Notes: a model not told the origin generated them from the letters alone. Shown: positions 25,464 through 34,881, numbered from the stretch's first letter. The stretch is DNA of 64,000 bases from Clostridium_AI sp964409685 (GCA_964409685.1 CAYPEJ010000012.1:62001-126000), one strand, 5' to 3'. Numbers and translations: made by a program.

Positions 25464-26711
25464 ATGAAGATAGATGTAGTAATCGTCGGAGGCGGTGCCT
25501 CAGGACTTATGGCTGCGATTACTTGCCAGAAGCAAGGAAAACGTGTATTAGTAATAGAGCAGAAAGACAAGATAGGTAAGAAAATCCTTGCAACTGGGAA
25601 TGGAAAATGTAATTTTACAAATTTACATCAAGATGATGATTGCTATCGAAGTGAACAGGCAGGATTTTATCGACCTGCATTAAATAAATTTACAGTAGAA
25701 GATACGGTTGGCTTTTTTGAAGAACTAGGTGTGCTAGTGAAAGACAAAAATGGATATTTGTATCCGTACTCTGGACAAGCTTCTACGATTTTAGATGCAC
25801 TACGTTTTGAAGTAGAGCGATTAGGCATACAAGTAATTTGTGGTGCAAAAGTTAAGAGTGTGAAAAAAGATGTAAAAAATGGTGAACAATTTGAAATAGC
25901 CTATATTGGGAATGACGCCTCTAGTAAAAATGTAGTTTATGCAAAACAAGTTATTCTGTCAGCAGGTGGAAAAGCGTCACCGGCACAAGGTTCAGACGGA
26001 AGCGGATATGAATTAGCAAAAATACTCGGACACCACGTTACCAAGTTGTGTCCATCTTTAACAGGATTAAAAGCGAAAGAGGCTTACTGTAAAAGTATGG
26101 CTGGTGTTCGCACAGATGCAGCAGTATCCTTGTTTGTAGATGATGTTTATGTGATGAAAGATACAGGTGAACTACAGTTGACCAATTATGGAGTATCAGG
26201 AATTCCAGTGTTTCAGATATGTCGTTTTGCAGGAATGGCATTATTGCAGAAGAAGTCAGTGGTTGTAAAGGTTGATTTCTTTCCAACTTGGAAAGAAAAA
26301 CAACTTCGCGAAATGGTGCTTCAATGCAAGCAACGTTTTAGAACTAATACTGCGGAAGAAGCATTAGCTGGAATGTTAAATAAAAAAGTTTTACTAGTGT
26401 TGTTAAAACAAGCCGATATTCCGTGTAATAGCTTAATAGAAAGAGTCTCAGAAGATAAATTGTTGAAATTATGTAAGGTTATGAAAGGGTTAGAATTTCA
26501 CATTACAGAGACAAATGGTTTTGAAAATGCACAAGTATGTGCAGGTGGAATTGATACAAGAGAAGTGAATCCCAATACCATGGAGTCAAAACTTGTAAAG
26601 AATCTCTATTTTGCAGGAGAGTTGTTAGACGTAGATGGAATCTGTGGTGGATATAATCTTCAATGGGCATGGTCTAGTGGATATGTAGCTGGATTATATG
26701 CGGGAAAATAA
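25464..26711 (+). CDS. NAD(P)/FAD-dependent oxidoreductase, HI0933/BaiN family
   Basis: 415 residues. An N-terminal Rossmann dinucleotide fold DVVIVGGGASGLMAAITC near residue 5 is followed by DKIGKKILATGNGKCNFTN, a family hallmark. Later come SAGGKASPAQGSDGSGY and the C-terminal FAD contact YFAGELLDVDGICGGYNLQWAWSSG. This is the YhiN/HI0933 flavoprotein family, which includes BaiN of bile-acid 7-dehydroxylating clostridia; the substrate is usually unknown. Start at 25464 (an upstream in-frame start at 25356 would lie in the terminator). Cytosolic. Confidence 0.9.
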   Translation: MKIDVVIVGGGASGLMAAITCQKQGKRVLVIEQKDKIGKKILATGNGKCNFTNLHQDDDCYRSEQAGFYRPALNKFTVEDTVGFFEELGVLVKDKNGYLYPYSGQASTILDALRFEVERLGIQVICGAKVKSVKKDVKNGEQFEIAYIGNDASSKNVVYAKQVILSAGGKASPAQGSDGSGYELAKILGHHVTKLCPSLTGLKAKEAYCKSMAGVRTDAAVSLFVDDVYVMKDTGELQLTNYGVSGIPVFQICRFAGMALLQKKSVVVKVDFFPTWKEKQLREMVLQCKQRFRTNTAEEALAGMLNKKVLLVLLKQADIPCNSLIERVSEDKLLKLCKVMKGLEFHITETNGFENAQVCAGGIDTREVNPNTMESKLVKNLYFAGELLDVDGICGGYNLQWAWSSGYVAGLYAGK

Positions 26712-26752
26712 TTAAGGAAACTAGAAAGACTAGAAGACTAGAAATAGAAAGG

Positions 26753-26818
26753 AATCATTTGAGCATGGACGAGTACCAAACAAGGAATAACTCCCAACAC
26801 TCAAATGATTTTTGGTAA
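26753..26818 (+). promoter_or_regulatory. Leader hairpin with a 17-codon upstream ORF
   Basis: AATCATTTGAG pairs exactly with CTCAAATGATT, 36 bases apart, followed by TTTGG. Within it an ATG at 26765, preceded by GAAAGGA, opens a 17-codon frame that stops 5 bases before the start of the next flavoprotein gene. The flavoprotein itself has no clear ribosome binding site, so its translation may depend on the upstream frame or on the hairpin. Confidence 0.35.
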
Positions 26819-26823
26819 TAGAC

Positions 26824-28449
26824 ATGATAAAAATATCCCAATTAAAACTGGATGTCAAAAAGCTTCCAGTCTTAAAGGAAACAAAAAAAGTAGATTATGA
26901 AATAGAACGTGCGTTACTTCGAAAGGAAATTTTGAAAGTACTTCGTATTCCAGAAGCAGATTTATTGGATTTCCACATTGTGAAAAAATCCATTGATGCG
27001 AGAAAGAAAGAAGACGTAAAGTACATTTATGTTCTTGCGGCAAAAGTAAAGAAAGAAAATGCTATTTTAAGAAAATTAAAAAATCCTAATATAACTGTAA
27101 TGGAACGCAAATATTATTCCTTTACACCAACAGGAACAAAGCAATTAGCCCATCCGCCAGTTATTGTCGGCATGGGGCCAGCAGGTCTGTTTTGTGCATT
27201 AGAACTAGCAAAAGCAGGAATGAATCCGATCGTATTTGAACGTGGAAAAGCAGTGGAAGATAGATTACAAGATGTAGAACATTTCTGGAATACAGGAGAA
27301 CTGAATCCAGAAAGCAATGTACAATTTGGAGAAGGTGGAGCAGGAACATTTTCCGATGGTAAATTAAATACTGCGGTAAAAGACCCAACAGGTCGAATTC
27401 AAAAGGTACTAAATACTTTTGTAGAATACGGTGGACCAGAAGAGGTAAAATATTTAAACAAACCTCACATTGGTACCAATCGTCTACAAGGGATTGTGAA
27501 AAATATACGTGAAGAAATCATTGCATTAGGCGGTCAGGTTCATTTTTTATCAAAAATGACAGATATTCTTATGGATGGTGACAAAGTAACAGGTGTTGTG
27601 ATCAATGGTGAAAAAACGGTACCATGTGAAGTTCTTGTATTAGCCTTAGGACATAGTGCGAGAGATACTTTTTATGTCATCCATGAAAAAGGTCTTGAGA
27701 TGAGCCAGAAAGCATTTGCAATCGGTGTCCGAATTGAACATCCACAAGAATTAATCAATCATTCTCAATATGGAGAAGAATATGATTTACTTCCAACCGC
27801 AGATTACAAAGTAACGTATCAAGCATCCAATGGAAGAGGTGTATATTCCTTCTGTATGTGTCCAGGTGGTTTTGTTGTTAATTCTTCCTCCGAAGAAGGT
27901 GGAACAGTAGTAAATGGAATGAGTAACTATGAACGTGATGAGAAAAATTCCAATACAGCATTAATCGTAACTGTGACACCAGATGATTTTGAAGGTGACT
28001 CTGTATTTGCAGGTGTGGAGTTTCAAAGAAAATGGGAACGTGCTGCATATGAGGCAGGACAAGGAAAAGTTCCTGTACAGCGTTACGAAGATTTTAAAGA
28101 AAATAGAGTAAGTCAAGGGTTTGGTAAAGTGAAGCCGTGTATTAAGGGAGCTTATACATTTGCCAATGTAAGAACATGTCTTCCAGAACAAGTAAGTGAG
28201 ACGATCGTGGAAGGAATGGAAGCATTTGATAAAAAGATTAAAGGGTATAACGAACCAGATGCGATTATCGCAGGTGTAGAGACAAGAACATCTTCACCAG
28301 TAAGAATTATTCGAAATGAAGCATTAGAAAGCAATATAAAAGGTATCTTCCCGTGCGGTGAAGGTGCTGGATATGCAGGGGGAATTACATCTGCAGCCAT
28401 AGATGGCATTAAAGTTTATGAGGCGATTATGAATCAATACTCAAAATAG
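26824..28449 (+). CDS. FAD-dependent dehydrogenase, COG2509 family
   Basis: 541 residues. A roughly 100-residue N-terminal helical/ferredoxin-like domain (LKLDVKKLPVLKETKK, RKEILKVLRIPEADLLD) precedes the FAD fold PPVIVGMGPAGLFCALELAKAG near 118. Next come SNVQFGEGGAGTFSDGKLNT and the C-terminal GIFPCGEGAGYAGGITSAA. This matches the uncharacterised flavoproteins found in nearly all Clostridia. It is tandem to, but not homologous over its length with, the preceding HI0933-type enzyme. The start at 26824 is an ATG; an in-frame TTG at 26812 overlaps the hairpin. Confidence 0.9.
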   Translation: MIKISQLKLDVKKLPVLKETKKVDYEIERALLRKEILKVLRIPEADLLDFHIVKKSIDARKKEDVKYIYVLAAKVKKENAILRKLKNPNITVMERKYYSFTPTGTKQLAHPPVIVGMGPAGLFCALELAKAGMNPIVFERGKAVEDRLQDVEHFWNTGELNPESNVQFGEGGAGTFSDGKLNTAVKDPTGRIQKVLNTFVEYGGPEEVKYLNKPHIGTNRLQGIVKNIREEIIALGGQVHFLSKMTDILMDGDKVTGVVINGEKTVPCEVLVLALGHSARDTFYVIHEKGLEMSQKAFAIGVRIEHPQELINHSQYGEEYDLLPTADYKVTYQASNGRGVYSFCMCPGGFVVNSSSEEGGTVVNGMSNYERDEKNSNTALIVTVTPDDFEGDSVFAGVEFQRKWERAAYEAGQGKVPVQRYEDFKENRVSQGFGKVKPCIKGAYTFANVRTCLPEQVSETIVEGMEAFDKKIKGYNEPDAIIAGVETRTSSPVRIIRNEALESNIKGIFPCGEGAGYAGGITSAAIDGIKVYEAIMNQYSK

Positions 28450-28493
28450 GGAATCAATGTGAGACGTAACAAACGAAGAAAGGGTTGAATAAG

Positions 28494-29339
28494 ATGAATC
28501 GCGAATTACTAAAAGAAAAGAAGCGAATAGTAGTAAAAATCGGTAGTTCAACAATTACACATGAAGAAACCAACAATCTTGATTTTATTAAGATGGAGAA
28601 GCTTGTAAGAATTCTCGCCGACCTTCAAAATCAAGGAAAAGAAGTTGTTGTCGTATCTTCAGGTGCTATTGCAGTTGGAAGACAAGCAGTTGGAATGAAA
28701 AAACGTCCTACAGAAGTGGCAGAAAAGCAAGCTTGTGCAGCAGTAGGACAAGCAAAATTGATGATGGTTTACCAAAAATTATTTGGAGAGTACAATCAAC
28801 TCACTGCCCAAGTTCTTATGACAAAATACACAATGATAAATGATGTAAGTCGTAAGAATGCCCAAAATACTTTTAGGGAATTACTAAATATGGGAGTTAT
28901 TCCAATTGTAAATGAAAATGATACGGTATCCACAGACGAAGTAAAATTCGGTGATAACGATACATTATCTGCCATCGTTGCCGCATTAATTGGCGCAGAC
29001 TTATTAATCTTAATGTCTGATATTGATGGCTTGTATACCGATGACCCTAATAAAAATCCAGACGCAAAATTCATTGAATTTGTAGAATGGATTACCCCAG
29101 AATTAGAAGGCATGGCAAAAGGTTCTGCCAGTGATGTTGGTACAGGTGGTATGGCAACTAAGATTTCCGCCGCTAAGATTGCCAATGATTCTGGTGCAGA
29201 CATGGTCATTGCCAATGGAGATGATATTTCAACCATTAATTCCATTATGGAAGGTGAAAATATAGGTACGCTTTTCAAGGCGCATAAAGATCCAGCATTT
29301 AAATTGATGGATTATTTAAAAACAGAGCAATATAATTAA
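28494..29339 (+). CDS. proB: Glutamate 5-kinase, PUA-less
   Basis: First step of proline biosynthesis (glutamate to glutamyl-5-phosphate). 281 residues of the amino-acid kinase fold: RIVVKIGSSTI, VVVVSSGAIAVGRQAVG, IPIVNENDTVSTDEVKFGDNDTLSA in two parts, LLILMSDIDGLYT and GTGGMATKISAA. The C-terminal PUA domain found in longer (about 370 aa) ProB proteins is absent. ATG at 28494 with AGAAAGGG at 9 bases. Followed by a DUF896 gene, the cyclo-ligase and proA in one run. Confidence 0.96.
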   Translation: MNRELLKEKKRIVVKIGSSTITHEETNNLDFIKMEKLVRILADLQNQGKEVVVVSSGAIAVGRQAVGMKKRPTEVAEKQACAAVGQAKLMMVYQKLFGEYNQLTAQVLMTKYTMINDVSRKNAQNTFRELLNMGVIPIVNENDTVSTDEVKFGDNDTLSAIVAALIGADLLILMSDIDGLYTDDPNKNPDAKFIEFVEWITPELEGMAKGSASDVGTGGMATKISAAKIANDSGADMVIANGDDISTINSIMEGENIGTLFKAHKDPAFKLMDYLKTEQYN

Positions 29340-29350
29340 AGGAGCAATGT

Positions 29351-29602
29351 ATGAACGACGAGGCAATTAAAAGAATTAACGAATTATATAGAAAGTCACA
29401 AAAAGAAGGTTTAACACCAGCAGAAAAAGAAGAGCAAGCGAAATTACGAAATGAATACATTCAAGCAGTACGTAACAACTTACGCAGTACATTAAATAAT
29501 GTATCTATCCTAAATGAAGATGGTTCTGTAACGGAATTAAAGAAAGTTGCAGAAAAGAATCGAGAAAAGAAGCAAGAAAAGAAGCAAGAAAAGATGAACT
29601 AG
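29351..29602 (+). CDS. DUF896 protein (YnzC-like)
   Basis: 83 residues. The family signature is clear: INELYRKSQKEGLTPAEKEEQ followed by LRNEYIQAVRNNLRSTLNN. The C-terminus is a Lys/Glu/Gln-rich tail with repeated EKKQ units. YnzC is a small helical Bacillus protein in the SOS-linked yneA operon, but here it lies between proB and fthC, so the context does not support an SOS role. Ribosome binding site AAAGGAG. Confidence 0.92.
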   Translation: MNDEAIKRINELYRKSQKEGLTPAEKEEQAKLRNEYIQAVRNNLRSTLNNVSILNEDGSVTELKKVAEKNREKKQEKKQEKMN

Positions 29603-29686
29603 TTCTCTATAATTAGAAGCGTTAAACTAGTTTTCTTCAATTTGTATGAAATAATCCTTGTAAACAGTATAAAAGGGGCAATCACA

Positions 29687-30289
29687 ATGGATGAGGTTAA
29701 AATCAAAAGTATAAATAAACGGCTTACAAAAAAAGAAGCAAGAGAATGGGTGCGAAGTCAGAAAAGACAGATGCACCCAAAGGAAATAGAACAAAAAAGC
29801 CAGATGATTATGGATAGATTAGGAAAGGATTCTTGCTTTTTACAAGCGAAGTCTTTATACTGTTATGTATCATATAATCAAGAGGTTATGACAAAGCCAC
29901 TGATTACAAAAGCCTTAGAAGCTGGTAAAAAAGTGGCAGTTCCAAAAGTAATCGGAGAGGATATAGAGTTTTTCTATATCCAATCCCTTGAAGAATTGGG
30001 AAAAGGATATCAAGGGATTGAAGAACCGATGGGAGATGTTGGTGAGTTAACAAAAGCTGAGGATGAGGAGGCACTTATGATACTTCCAGGCCTAGCATTT
30101 GATGAATCATGCAATCGTGTAGGATATGGCGGAGGCTATTACGACCGATATTTATCAAAGCATGAAGCACATCATTTTAAGAAACTTGCCCTAGCATTTG
30201 ATTTTCAAGTAGTACATAGTCTTGAAATGGAAGAATGCGATTGGAAAGTGGATGGAATCTTAACGGAGCAAAGAAAGATAGGAGGATGA
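29687..30289 (+). CDS. 5-formyltetrahydrofolate cyclo-ligase
   Basis: 200 residues converting 5-formyl-THF to 5,10-methenyl-THF with ATP. Motifs: LTKKEAREWVRSQKRQM at the N-terminus, YVSYNQEVMTKPLI, VAVPKVIGEDIEFFYI and the ATP/substrate segment ILPGLAFDESCNRVGYGGGYYDRYL. The start at 29687 follows AAAGGGG; a longer in-frame start at 29642 lacks one. It overlaps the ribosome binding site of proA, so the two are coupled. Confidence 0.93.
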   Translation: MDEVKIKSINKRLTKKEAREWVRSQKRQMHPKEIEQKSQMIMDRLGKDSCFLQAKSLYCYVSYNQEVMTKPLITKALEAGKKVAVPKVIGEDIEFFYIQSLEELGKGYQGIEEPMGDVGELTKAEDEEALMILPGLAFDESCNRVGYGGGYYDRYLSKHEAHHFKKLALAFDFQVVHSLEMEECDWKVDGILTEQRKIGG

Positions 30290-30291
30290 GT

Positions 30292-31536
30292 ATGGGATAT
30301 TTAGAAGAATTAGGAGCTCAGGCAAAGGCTGCCTCTGTTCTCTTAAATAAAATGGGTCAAACAAAGAAAAATGAAGGATTAGAAGCAGTTGCAAAGGCAT
30401 TAATTGATAATGCACAGTATTTATTGCAAGAAAATGCAATTGATGTGCAGAAATCCGAAGAACGTGGTGTAAAAGCTTCTCTAGTAGATAGACTTCGTTT
30501 GACAGAAGAGAGAATCGCTGGAATGGCAGAAGGTTTACGCCAAATTGTAACATTAAAAGATCCAATTGGAGAAGTCATTTCCATGGAGACACGTCCAAAT
30601 GGATTACAAATTGGTAAGAAAAGAGTTCCTTTAGGGGTTATCGGAATTATCTATGAATCTCGTCCAAATGTAACAGCCGATGCATTTGGTCTATGTTTTA
30701 AAACAGGAAATGCTGTAATCTTACGTGGAGGCTCAGACGCCATTACTTCCAATAAAGCGGTAGTAAAAGTAATCCAAGATGCTCTTGAAAGTGTTGGTAT
30801 TCCTAAAAATGCAATTCAATTAGTAGAAGACACTTCTCGTGAAACTGCAACTAAGATGATGAAATTAAATCAATACATCGATGTGTTAATCCCTCGTGGT
30901 GGTGCAGGCTTAATTAAGACTGTTGTTGAAAATAGTACCGTTCCAGTTATCGAAACAGGAACAGGAAACTGTCACGTATATGTAGATGAATTCGCAGACT
31001 TAGAAATGGCAGTGAATATTATTGAAAATGCAAAGACACAAAGAATGGGTGTTTGCAATGCTTGTGAATCTTTAGTAATCCATGAAAAAGTAGCAGAAAA
31101 AGTAGTTCCAATGATCGCAGACCGTCTTTTCGGTAAAAATGTTGAAATCCGTGGTGATAAAACAGCCGTAAACATCTGTGGAAAAATTAAAGAAGCAACA
31201 GATGAAGACTGGGGAACAGAATATCTAGATGCAATTATTTCTATGAAGATTGTAAATAATATTGATGAGGCAATCGATCATATTAATAAATACAACACAA
31301 AACACTCCGAAGCAATTATCACAAAGGACTATGATAATGCACTAAGATTTTTAAATGAAATAGACGCAGCAGCTGTATATGTAAATGCCTCCACAAGATT
31401 TTCCGATGGTTTTGAATTTGGACTAGGTGCAGAGATTGGTATTAGTACACAAAAACTTCATGCGAGAGGTCCTATGGGACTTATGGCATTAACTACAACT
31501 AAGTTTATTATTTTTGGAAACGGTCAAATCAGGTAA
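30292..31536 (+). CDS. proA: Gamma-glutamyl phosphate reductase
   Basis: 414 residues of the aldehyde-dehydrogenase superfamily, reducing glutamyl-5-phosphate with NADPH. Features: LGVIGIIYESRPNVTADAFG, KTGNAVILRGGSDAI, VIETGTGNCHVYVD, the catalytic Cys region RMGVCNACESLVIH and a C-terminal RGPMGLMALTTTKFI. The start at 30292 is 6 bases after AGGAGG; the ATG at 30286 sits directly on the site. With proB it supplies glutamate semialdehyde for proline; proC is not in the window. Confidence 0.97.
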   Translation: MGYLEELGAQAKAASVLLNKMGQTKKNEGLEAVAKALIDNAQYLLQENAIDVQKSEERGVKASLVDRLRLTEERIAGMAEGLRQIVTLKDPIGEVISMETRPNGLQIGKKRVPLGVIGIIYESRPNVTADAFGLCFKTGNAVILRGGSDAITSNKAVVKVIQDALESVGIPKNAIQLVEDTSRETATKMMKLNQYIDVLIPRGGAGLIKTVVENSTVPVIETGTGNCHVYVDEFADLEMAVNIIENAKTQRMGVCNACESLVIHEKVAEKVVPMIADRLFGKNVEIRGDKTAVNICGKIKEATDEDWGTEYLDAIISMKIVNNIDEAIDHINKYNTKHSEAIITKDYDNALRFLNEIDAAAVYVNASTRFSDGFEFGLGAEIGISTQKLHARGPMGLMALTTTKFIIFGNGQIR

Positions 31537-31586
31537 TAAATGAACTAAAAACATCATAAAATATACAAAAAGCATATGGTGTTTGT

Positions 31587-32447
31587 ATGGAAAATGTGAA
31601 TTGGGATCAGTTGTTTTATTATGATGATTTGGTAGCATATGCAAAATATCTGGCGTATCATTATTCCGAATTGATAAAATATGAGTCCATCGGTCGTAGT
31701 GTAGATGGAAGAGATATTTTTATGTTGAAGATCGGCAAAGGAGAACGTAACATTGTGTTGACTGGTGGAGTTCATGGGCGAGAATCAGTCAATCCAATGG
31801 TGCTTCTTTGTATGGCAGAATACTATTGCGAAGAATTTTGCGATTTTCTAGAACGGGTAGCTATCTATATGGTTCCAGTGTTGAATCCAGATGGATATAG
31901 CATTGCAATTCAAGGATATGACTGCATTAAGTCCGATAAATATCGGAATGCTGTGAAATTAAAAGGTCTTCCGTATTACATGTGGAAATACAACGCAAGA
32001 GGCGTAGATATCAACCGTAATTTTCCGTGTTTAAGTTGGAAGAAAAAGCATTTGCATGATCAAGCGGGTAGCGAACCAGAAACTTGTGCTTTGATGGAGT
32101 TATTCCGATCTATATCATCTATTGGATACATAGATTACCATTCAAGAGGTAAGCAGATTTATTATCACAGGAAAAATATGACGGAAGAGTATAACAAAGA
32201 ACAACATCGTTTGGCGTGTCTTCTTAGTACACTGACGGGGTATGTATTAATGCCAGAGCAGAAAGAGATTGAATTAAATGATTCTGGAGGAAATACGGTA
32301 CATTATTATTCCGAGGAATTCTGTATGCCAGCAATAACCATTGAAACAGTAGATGAATTGGCTTATTTTCCATTAAGTCCACATTATCAAAAAGGGACGT
32401 TTGAGGAGATTAAGTTGACGCCGTTTGTATTTTGTAAAGATAATTAA
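31587..32447 (+). CDS. M14-family zinc carboxypeptidase
   Basis: 286 residues with no signal peptide. Zinc ligands of M14 peptidases are visible: His and Glu in LTGGVHGRESVNPM and the third His in YIDYHSRG. VDINRNFPCLSW carries the substrate-binding Asn-Arg, and TIETVDELAYFPL near the C-terminus probably gives the catalytic Glu. Resembles gamma-D-glutamyl-diamino acid peptidases but lacks LysM repeats, so a cytosolic peptide-recycling role is possible. No good ribosome binding site is seen at the ATG. Confidence 0.85.
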   Translation: MENVNWDQLFYYDDLVAYAKYLAYHYSELIKYESIGRSVDGRDIFMLKIGKGERNIVLTGGVHGRESVNPMVLLCMAEYYCEEFCDFLERVAIYMVPVLNPDGYSIAIQGYDCIKSDKYRNAVKLKGLPYYMWKYNARGVDINRNFPCLSWKKKHLHDQAGSEPETCALMELFRSISSIGYIDYHSRGKQIYYHRKNMTEEYNKEQHRLACLLSTLTGYVLMPEQKEIELNDSGGNTVHYYSEEFCMPAITIETVDELAYFPLSPHYQKGTFEEIKLTPFVFCKDN

Positions 32448-32471
32448 CAATCTAATTATTTAGAATGATTG

Positions 32472-32519
32472 TAAGAAAAGTCGAAGACACGGGTTCTCCA
32501 AACTCTTCGACTTTTCTTA
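32472..32519 (+). terminator. Perfect 15-bp hairpin terminator
   Basis: TAAGAAAAGTCGAAG and its exact reverse complement are separated by 18 bases. T/A-rich outer arms make it functional in either direction. Separates the peptidase from miaB. Confidence 0.85.
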
Positions 32520-32586
32520 TTGACTAAATCCCCCATATCCTTTAAAATATACAACATTGAATTAAGTTAGAGAGGATAATGTTTTC

Positions 32587-34008
32587 ATGAATAACAACAT
32601 TGCTAATATAGAAAACAATCAGACAGCAAGACAGCTGTATTTTATAGAAACTTGCAAAGAATGGGCGATGAAACAACAACAAGAATTAGGACGTCCATTA
32701 ACAGCATGCGTTAATACTTTCGGTTGCCAGATGAACGCTCATGACTCCGAGAAAATCATCGGCATTCTGGAAAAAATCGGCTATACCATTATCGAAGATG
32801 AAAAAGCAGATTTCGTAATCTACAACACATGTACCGTACGTGAAAATGCAAACTTAAAAGTATATGGTAGATTAGGTTATCTAAAGAAAATCAAAGAAAA
32901 GAATCCACATATGATGATCGCATTATGCGGTTGTATGATGCAAGAAGAAGCAGTAGTAGAAAAAATCAAAGAAAGCTATCGTTTTGTAGATATCATTTTC
33001 GGAACACATAATATTTTTAAACTTGCAGAACTTATACAGGCACGCATCGATTCCAAGGGTATGATTATTGATATCTGGAAAGATACGCAAGAAATCGTAG
33101 AAGACCTACCAAGTGAACGAAAATTCTCCTTCAAAGCAGGTGTAAATATCATGTACGGATGTAACAACTTCTGTAGTTATTGTATCGTACCTTATGTAAG
33201 AGGAAGAGAAAGAAGTCGAAATCCAAAAGATATCATTCGTGAAATTGAAACACTTGTTGCAGACGGTGTTGTTGAAATTATGCTATTAGGACAAAATGTA
33301 AACTCCTATGGTAAAAACCTAGAAAATCCAATGACATTTGCACAGTTATTACAAGAGATTGAAAAGATCGAAGGCTTAGAAAGAATTCGTTTCATGACAT
33401 CTCATCCAAAAGATCTATCCGATGAGTTAATCGAAGTAATGCGTCATTCTAAGAAAATCTGTAATCACTTGCACCTTCCAGTGCAATCTGGAAGTAGCAG
33501 ACTTCTTAAAATTATGAATCGTCATTACACAAAAGAACAGTATCTTGAATTAGTAGATAAGATCAAAGAAGCGGTTCCAAATATCTCTTTAACAACTGAT
33601 ATTATCGTAGGTTTCCCAGGTGAAACAGAAGAAGATTTCGAAGAAACAATGGATGTAGTGCGTAAAGTTCGCTATGAAAGTGCATTTACATTTATCTACT
33701 CCAAACGTACTGGTACACCAGCAGCCAACATGGATAACCAAGTGCCTGAAGACGTAATCAAAGTTCGTTTCGATCGTTTGTTAAAGGAAATACAAGAAAT
33801 CTCTGCAGAATTATCTGGTCGTGATACAGGAAAAATTGAAAAAGTTCTTGTAGAAGATATAAATAGTCAAAATCCAGAACTCGTTACAGGTCGTTTAACA
33901 AATAATGTATTGGTTCATTTCAAAGGAACTAGTGACTTAATTGGTAAAATTGTTGATGTGAAGTTATTAGAGTCCAAAGGTTTCTACTACATGGGAGAAA
34001 TGGTTTAG
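32587..34008 (+). CDS. miaB: tRNA-2-methylthio-N6-dimethylallyladenosine synthase MiaB
   Basis: 473 residues, a radical-SAM methylthiotransferase acting on A37 of tRNA. The N-terminal MTTase domain carries three cluster Cys (NTFGCQMN, YNTCTVREN, LCGCMMQ); the radical-SAM Cys triad is YGCNNFCSYCIVPYVRGRERS near residue 195; a C-terminal TRAM domain begins near 405. An N-terminal extension of about 35 residues precedes the first domain, as in other clostridial MiaB. A terminator follows directly. Confidence 0.97.
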   Translation: MNNNIANIENNQTARQLYFIETCKEWAMKQQQELGRPLTACVNTFGCQMNAHDSEKIIGILEKIGYTIIEDEKADFVIYNTCTVRENANLKVYGRLGYLKKIKEKNPHMMIALCGCMMQEEAVVEKIKESYRFVDIIFGTHNIFKLAELIQARIDSKGMIIDIWKDTQEIVEDLPSERKFSFKAGVNIMYGCNNFCSYCIVPYVRGRERSRNPKDIIREIETLVADGVVEIMLLGQNVNSYGKNLENPMTFAQLLQEIEKIEGLERIRFMTSHPKDLSDELIEVMRHSKKICNHLHLPVQSGSSRLLKIMNRHYTKEQYLELVDKIKEAVPNISLTTDIIVGFPGETEEDFEETMDVVRKVRYESAFTFIYSKRTGTPAANMDNQVPEDVIKVRFDRLLKEIQEISAELSGRDTGKIEKVLVEDINSQNPELVTGRLTNNVLVHFKGTSDLIGKIVDVKLLESKGFYYMGEMV

Positions 34009-34015
34009 TGAGTGG

Positions 34016-34046
34016 AAAGGAAGTGTTACAAAAGCACTTCCTTTTT
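34016..34046 (+). terminator. Terminator of miaB
   Basis: AAAGGAAGTG pairs exactly with CACTTCCTTT around a 9-base loop, then a short T-run. Confidence 0.85.
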
Positions 34047-34107
34047 ATATTTATGATTTGAAAATAAGCAAATATTTTTTCTTACCCATTTCTTATGTAG
34101 GTAATAA

Positions 34108-34136
34108 TTGAAATATTTAAAATCTATTGCTATAAT
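34108..34136 (+). promoter_or_regulatory. Promoter of the LytTR two-component operon
   Basis: TTGAAA, 17 bases, TATAAT, 32 bases before the response regulator. A TTATGTA element lies 7 bases before the -35, similar to the element before the promoter at 36239, so both may be targets of the same regulator. Confidence 0.65.
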
Positions 34137-34167
34137 GAAAAAAGAGTATAATTAAGGGGAAGATTTT

Positions 34168-34881
34168 ATGATCCGTATCGCTATGTGTGATGATGAGCCA
34201 GCTATTATTCATATGCTGGAAGGATATTTGAAAAATTTTAGTGAGAAATTCCAAATTGAACTTCAAATTGAAAGCTATACTGATGGAGAAAGTTTACTTT
34301 CAAGTAAAGAAAAGTACGATATTATGATTTTGGATGTAGGAATAGCGGAAGATAGCGGTATACGAATTGGGAGAGAAGTTAGAAAAACAGACAAACGAGT
34401 CACAATTATTTATTTGACAGGATTTTTGGAATATATGAAAGATGCATTTCAAGTACATGCATTTGAATATTTGACGAAACCTGTGGAAGAAGAAAAAGTG
34501 CACCAAGTTTTGTTTGAAGCCATTACATATGGACAATTAAATGTAAGTAATTCACTTACATTTCGTACCAAGACAGGGATTGTGACTTTACAAGTTGAGG
34601 ATATTATGTTTTTTGAATATTCGAATCGAAGTGTGATAGTATATGATTCTTCCAGTCAGCAGTATGAGTTGCCAGGAGAAAAAATATCTGCAATAGCAAA
34701 AAAAATGCGACCATATCATTTTGAGGTTTCGCATAAAAGTTTTGTAGTTAATTTGCACCAAGTGCAGTCCATAAAGGGGTATTCTGTTTATATGAACCAT
34801 GGTTTACAGGTGCCGCTTTCTCAGCTCTATTCAAAAACATTCCGAAAAAATATGCACGATTATATTAATAGTAGGATATAG
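34168..34881 (+). CDS. LytTR-family response regulator (AgrA/ComE-like)
   Basis: 237 residues: a receiver domain (MCDDEPAII acidic pair, phospho-acceptor Asp in IMILDVGIAED near residue 55, Thr in IYLTGF, Lys in YLTKPVEEE) and a C-terminal LytTR DNA-binding domain (IMFFEYSNRSVIVYD, FEVSHKSFVVNLHQVQSI, VPLSQLYSKTFR). Regulators of this class respond to peptide-sensing kinases such as AgrC and bind paired 9-base repeats. The cognate kinase follows 10 bases later. Confidence 0.93.
   Translation: MIRIAMCDDEPAIIHMLEGYLKNFSEKFQIELQIESYTDGESLLSSKEKYDIMILDVGIAEDSGIRIGREVRKTDKRVTIIYLTGFLEYMKDAFQVHAFEYLTKPVEEEKVHQVLFEAITYGQLNVSNSLTFRTKTGIVTLQVEDIMFFEYSNRSVIVYDSSSQQYELPGEKISAIAKKMRPYHFEVSHKSFVVNLHQVQSIKGYSVYMNHGLQVPLSQLYSKTFRKNMHDYINSRI

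Noticed and set aside
26718..26747. Three ACTAGAA-like short repeats as a mobile-element scar
   Set aside because: Only 8-10 bases each with slips; no terminal inverted repeats or target duplication.
29565..29600. Tandem 15-base repeats at the end of the DUF896 gene
   Set aside because: They encode the Lys/Glu/Gln tail and look like ordinary low-complexity slippage.
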